A stretch of 15,209 bases of DNA, taken from contig JBLNCE010000198.1 of NCBI GenBank assembly GCA_050260415.1, positions 1-15,209 of the forward strand, read 5' to 3'. The first letter of the stretch is position 1. Each line of letters begins with the position of its first letter. The DNA comes from JBLNCE01 sp050260415 (GTDB taxonomy: Bacteria > Bacillota > UBA4882 > JAAYXC01). Below, in pieces: positions 13,840 through 15,209 of this stretch. The position numbers were made by a program, and so were the translations under genes. A model generated the notes under the pieces. It did not search any database. It saw nothing but the letters and a program-made list of their open reading frames with translations, and was not told where the DNA came from.

Positions 13840-14394
13840 TTGGGAAAGACAAGGTGTATCGGACGCATTCTTTTTGGCATCTTGCTCGGAAGCTTGATCG
13901 TCGGGGCGACCATCATCGGCGCCGCGCAGGCCATCGACTGGGCGCGCGTGCTGAAAGAAACGATGCCCAACACGGACAAATTTACGCAACTGTCGGATCT
14001 AAACAAGTACAAGGCCCGAGAACTGACCCGGGCGATCTTTCCCGCGTACAAGGACGGAAACCAGGTCGGCGTGGTGTTCTATGCCGCTCCCTACGGTTAC
14101 CAAAGCAACCTCCACACCCTGACGGCCCTGGACATGAAGGGTACGGTGGTGAAGGTCAATGTCTTCAGCCACAACGAGACGCCGTCGTATGTGGTGCCGC
14201 TCGATAACGGCAGTTATCTCAGGCAGTTCGAGGGCGTGACGCTCCTTGACAGGCTCTCGTTCCTCATCGGCGCGCGCCCCACGAAAAGAGGTGAGATACA
14301 GTCGATCGTCGACGCGACGGCGACGGCAAAGCCGATTGCCCTCGCGGTCAGCGAAGCCAGGAAACTCTTCGTGGAGATCTACGGCGCGAGGTGA
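13840..14394 (+). CDS. Exported FMN_bind-like protein, paralog 2
   Basis: The start is TTG 13840, eight bases after GGAAGGGGG (13823-13831) and five bases after the preceding stop, so translation is likely coupled. The 184 residues have an N-terminal signal peptide or anchor (RILFGILLGSLIVGATIIGA), then IFPAYKDGNQVGVVFYAAPY, a TALDMKGTVVKVNVFSHNET strand pair typical of FMN_bind, LRQFEGVTLLDRLSFLIGAR and IQSIVDATATAKPIALAVSE. The flavinylation motif is again altered: QSIVDAT, with Gln for Asp, Val for Ser/Thr and Asp for Gly; T160 remains. The same Gln and Asp substitutions occur in the protein at 12669, so the change predates or is shared by the duplication. Role in the envelope inferred; redox activity uncertain. 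Confidence 0.86.
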   Translation: MGKTRCIGRILFGILLGSLIVGATIIGAAQAIDWARVLKETMPNTDKFTQLSDLNKYKARELTRAIFPAYKDGNQVGVVFYAAPYGYQSNLHTLTALDMKGTVVKVNVFSHNETPSYVVPLDNGSYLRQFEGVTLLDRLSFLIGARPTKRGEIQSIVDATATAKPIALAVSEARKLFVEIYGAR

Positions 14395-14445
14395 TTTCAG
14401 CCAAATAGAGATTTCGAAGTCCAGGAAATGAAAGGAGAGTCCACC

Positions 14446-15209
14446 ATGGGAAGGTGTTTCATCGCCAAAACAGCCGCGATCGTATCAATCGCCGTCATAA
14501 TCGGCCTGGCATTGGCCAACGGCGCCTACGCCGCCGATCAGTCACTATCCGAAATCATCAATCAGATGGCCCTGCCGCAGGAAAAAGGCAACCAGGCCAC
14601 GAAACTCACCGTGCAGTTCTTCGCCCAGATACAGGATTCGAGCAACGCGCTGTTGAAGGCGCTCTCCAGCCAGGGCGGGGACGCCAAGGCTCTGAGCGGC
14701 AAGGTTTCTCTGATCCAGCGTGAGTTCGAACTCAAACAGCGCCAGTTCCAACTGGATCTGGCCGAGATCGCGGGTGATGCGAATGCCGCCCGGATTGTCG
14801 CTTTCGTACAGGGCGCCATCCCCGAGATTCTGCGAAATACTAGCGGTGTGCCGAGCTCAGGCAGCAGCGCGCATACTGGGAGCCAGCATGGTACCTCCAC
14901 GCCCGCCGCGGTCGCCAATCCCAACGAGGTTCCCCTCGGCAGCGCGCCGACCGATGCCGGTCTCGACCTGCGGATCGGCGGGAGACCCAACGTCTCGGTC
15001 ACCGAATCAATGAACGGCATGGGGCCGATGGGCGGTATGCAAGGCAATATGCCCGGTATGTCCGGCATGAATATGGGAAGTGTGACCGCCACGGGCGGCC
15101 TCGATGCGGCGGGCCGGCAGATGCTGACCCAGCTCATGGCGAACAACGCCTCGCTCATCCAGATGCTCAGCACCCTTGCCGACGGCAAGAACGCCGCCAA
15201 CCTGCAGCC
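14446..15209 (+). CDS. Exported Met-rich protein, incomplete at the right edge
   Basis: ATG 14446 lies six bases after AAAGGAGAG (14431-14439), and the frame is open to the end of the window (254 codons, no stop). A Sec signal peptide (TAAIVSIAVIIGLALANGAY, cleavage near YAA-DQ) is followed by a helical region of about 100 residues (VSLIQREFELKQRQFQLDLA), a Ser/Gly/His linker, and a strongly Met-rich stretch at about residues 189-211 with eight Met in 22 residues spaced MxxM and MxM. A helix TQLMANNASLIQMLSTLADG follows. MxxM arrays are typical of extracytoplasmic Cu(I)-binding proteins such as CopK, PcoC and CusF partners. I cannot name a family. Last visible member of the envelope operon; its C-terminus is unknown. 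Confidence 0.87.
   Translation, partial: MGRCFIAKTAAIVSIAVIIGLALANGAYAADQSLSEIINQMALPQEKGNQATKLTVQFFAQIQDSSNALLKALSSQGGDAKALSGKVSLIQREFELKQRQFQLDLAEIAGDANAARIVAFVQGAIPEILRNTSGVPSSGSSAHTGSQHGTSTPAAVANPNEVPLGSAPTDAGLDLRIGGRPNVSVTESMNGMGPMGGMQGNMPGMSGMNMGSVTATGGLDAAGRQMLTQLMANNASLIQMLSTLADGKNAANLQ

Noticed and set aside
14562..15200. A 212-residue minus-strand frame at the right edge
   Set aside because: It is antisense to the plus-strand gene from 14446, which has a ribosome binding site, signal peptide and Met-rich region.
1..15209. CRISPR array, tRNA, rRNA, transposase or integrase
   Set aside because: No regularly spaced repeats with unique spacers, no cloverleaf or rRNA sequence recognised, and no frame with transposase or integrase motifs.

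Overview
The window reads as a chromosomal segment of a GC-rich, anaerobic, probably Firmicutes-like bacterium. This is an inference from strong AGGAGG-type ribosome binding sites, frequent TTG/GTG starts, a [NiFe]-hydrogenase of the RISG/RICGIC type, a CsoR-controlled copper operon and the kind of dispersed GGGGACTGGGAACTG repeats seen in clostridial genomes. No 16S or other taxonomic marker is present.

Layout. (1) 1-2345, plus strand: a complete [NiFe]-hydrogenase large subunit with no small-subunit gene in the 293 bases before it, a small cytochrome-b5-like heme protein, an inverted repeat, and a HypA-like protein that has lost its zinc-ribbon domain. A possible zinc-ribbon coding fragment runs off the left edge on the minus strand. 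(2) 2346-3155: a low-coding stretch with a decayed membrane-protein gene (minus) and regulatory-looking repeats. (3) 9361 to 3156, minus strand: a tightly packed copper operon of six genes: small DUF2933-like membrane protein, polytopic spermidine-synthase-like protein, CsoR copper repressor, a 47-residue Cys-Cys peptide, an Lgt-family membrane protein and a two-HMA-domain CopA Cu(I) ATPase. (4) 9370-9722: a divergent control region with three copies of a 17-bp ATACC-N7-GGTAT palindrome, interpreted as CsoR operators, sitting on promoter elements in both directions. (5) 9723-11782, plus strand: an OmpR-family response regulator and a two-TM sensor histidine kinase, overlapping by 4 bases. (6) 11968-15209+, plus strand: five consecutive exported-protein genes, namely a helical Met/His-containing protein, an FMN_bind-like protein, a His/Met-containing protein, a second FMN_bind-like protein, and a Met-rich protein that continues past the right edge.

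How it may work together. CsoR probably senses Cu(I) and de-represses both its own operon (with CopA exporting copper) and the two-component system. The response regulator may then act on the five-gene envelope operon: immediately upstream of that operon lies a tandem repeat, TCTAA four times at an exact 11-bp period (first copy degenerate), the spacing OmpR/PhoB-family regulators use. The same triple repeat, in the same orientation relative to its gene, occurs once more at 3025-3051 in front of the decayed membrane gene. The envelope operon is the most unusual part: two small exported FMN_bind paralogs, both lacking the standard flavinylation motif, interleaved with Met/His-rich helical proteins. 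I know of no named system with this composition. A role in extracytoplasmic copper handling or redox is an inference from the Met-rich segments and the neighbourhood.
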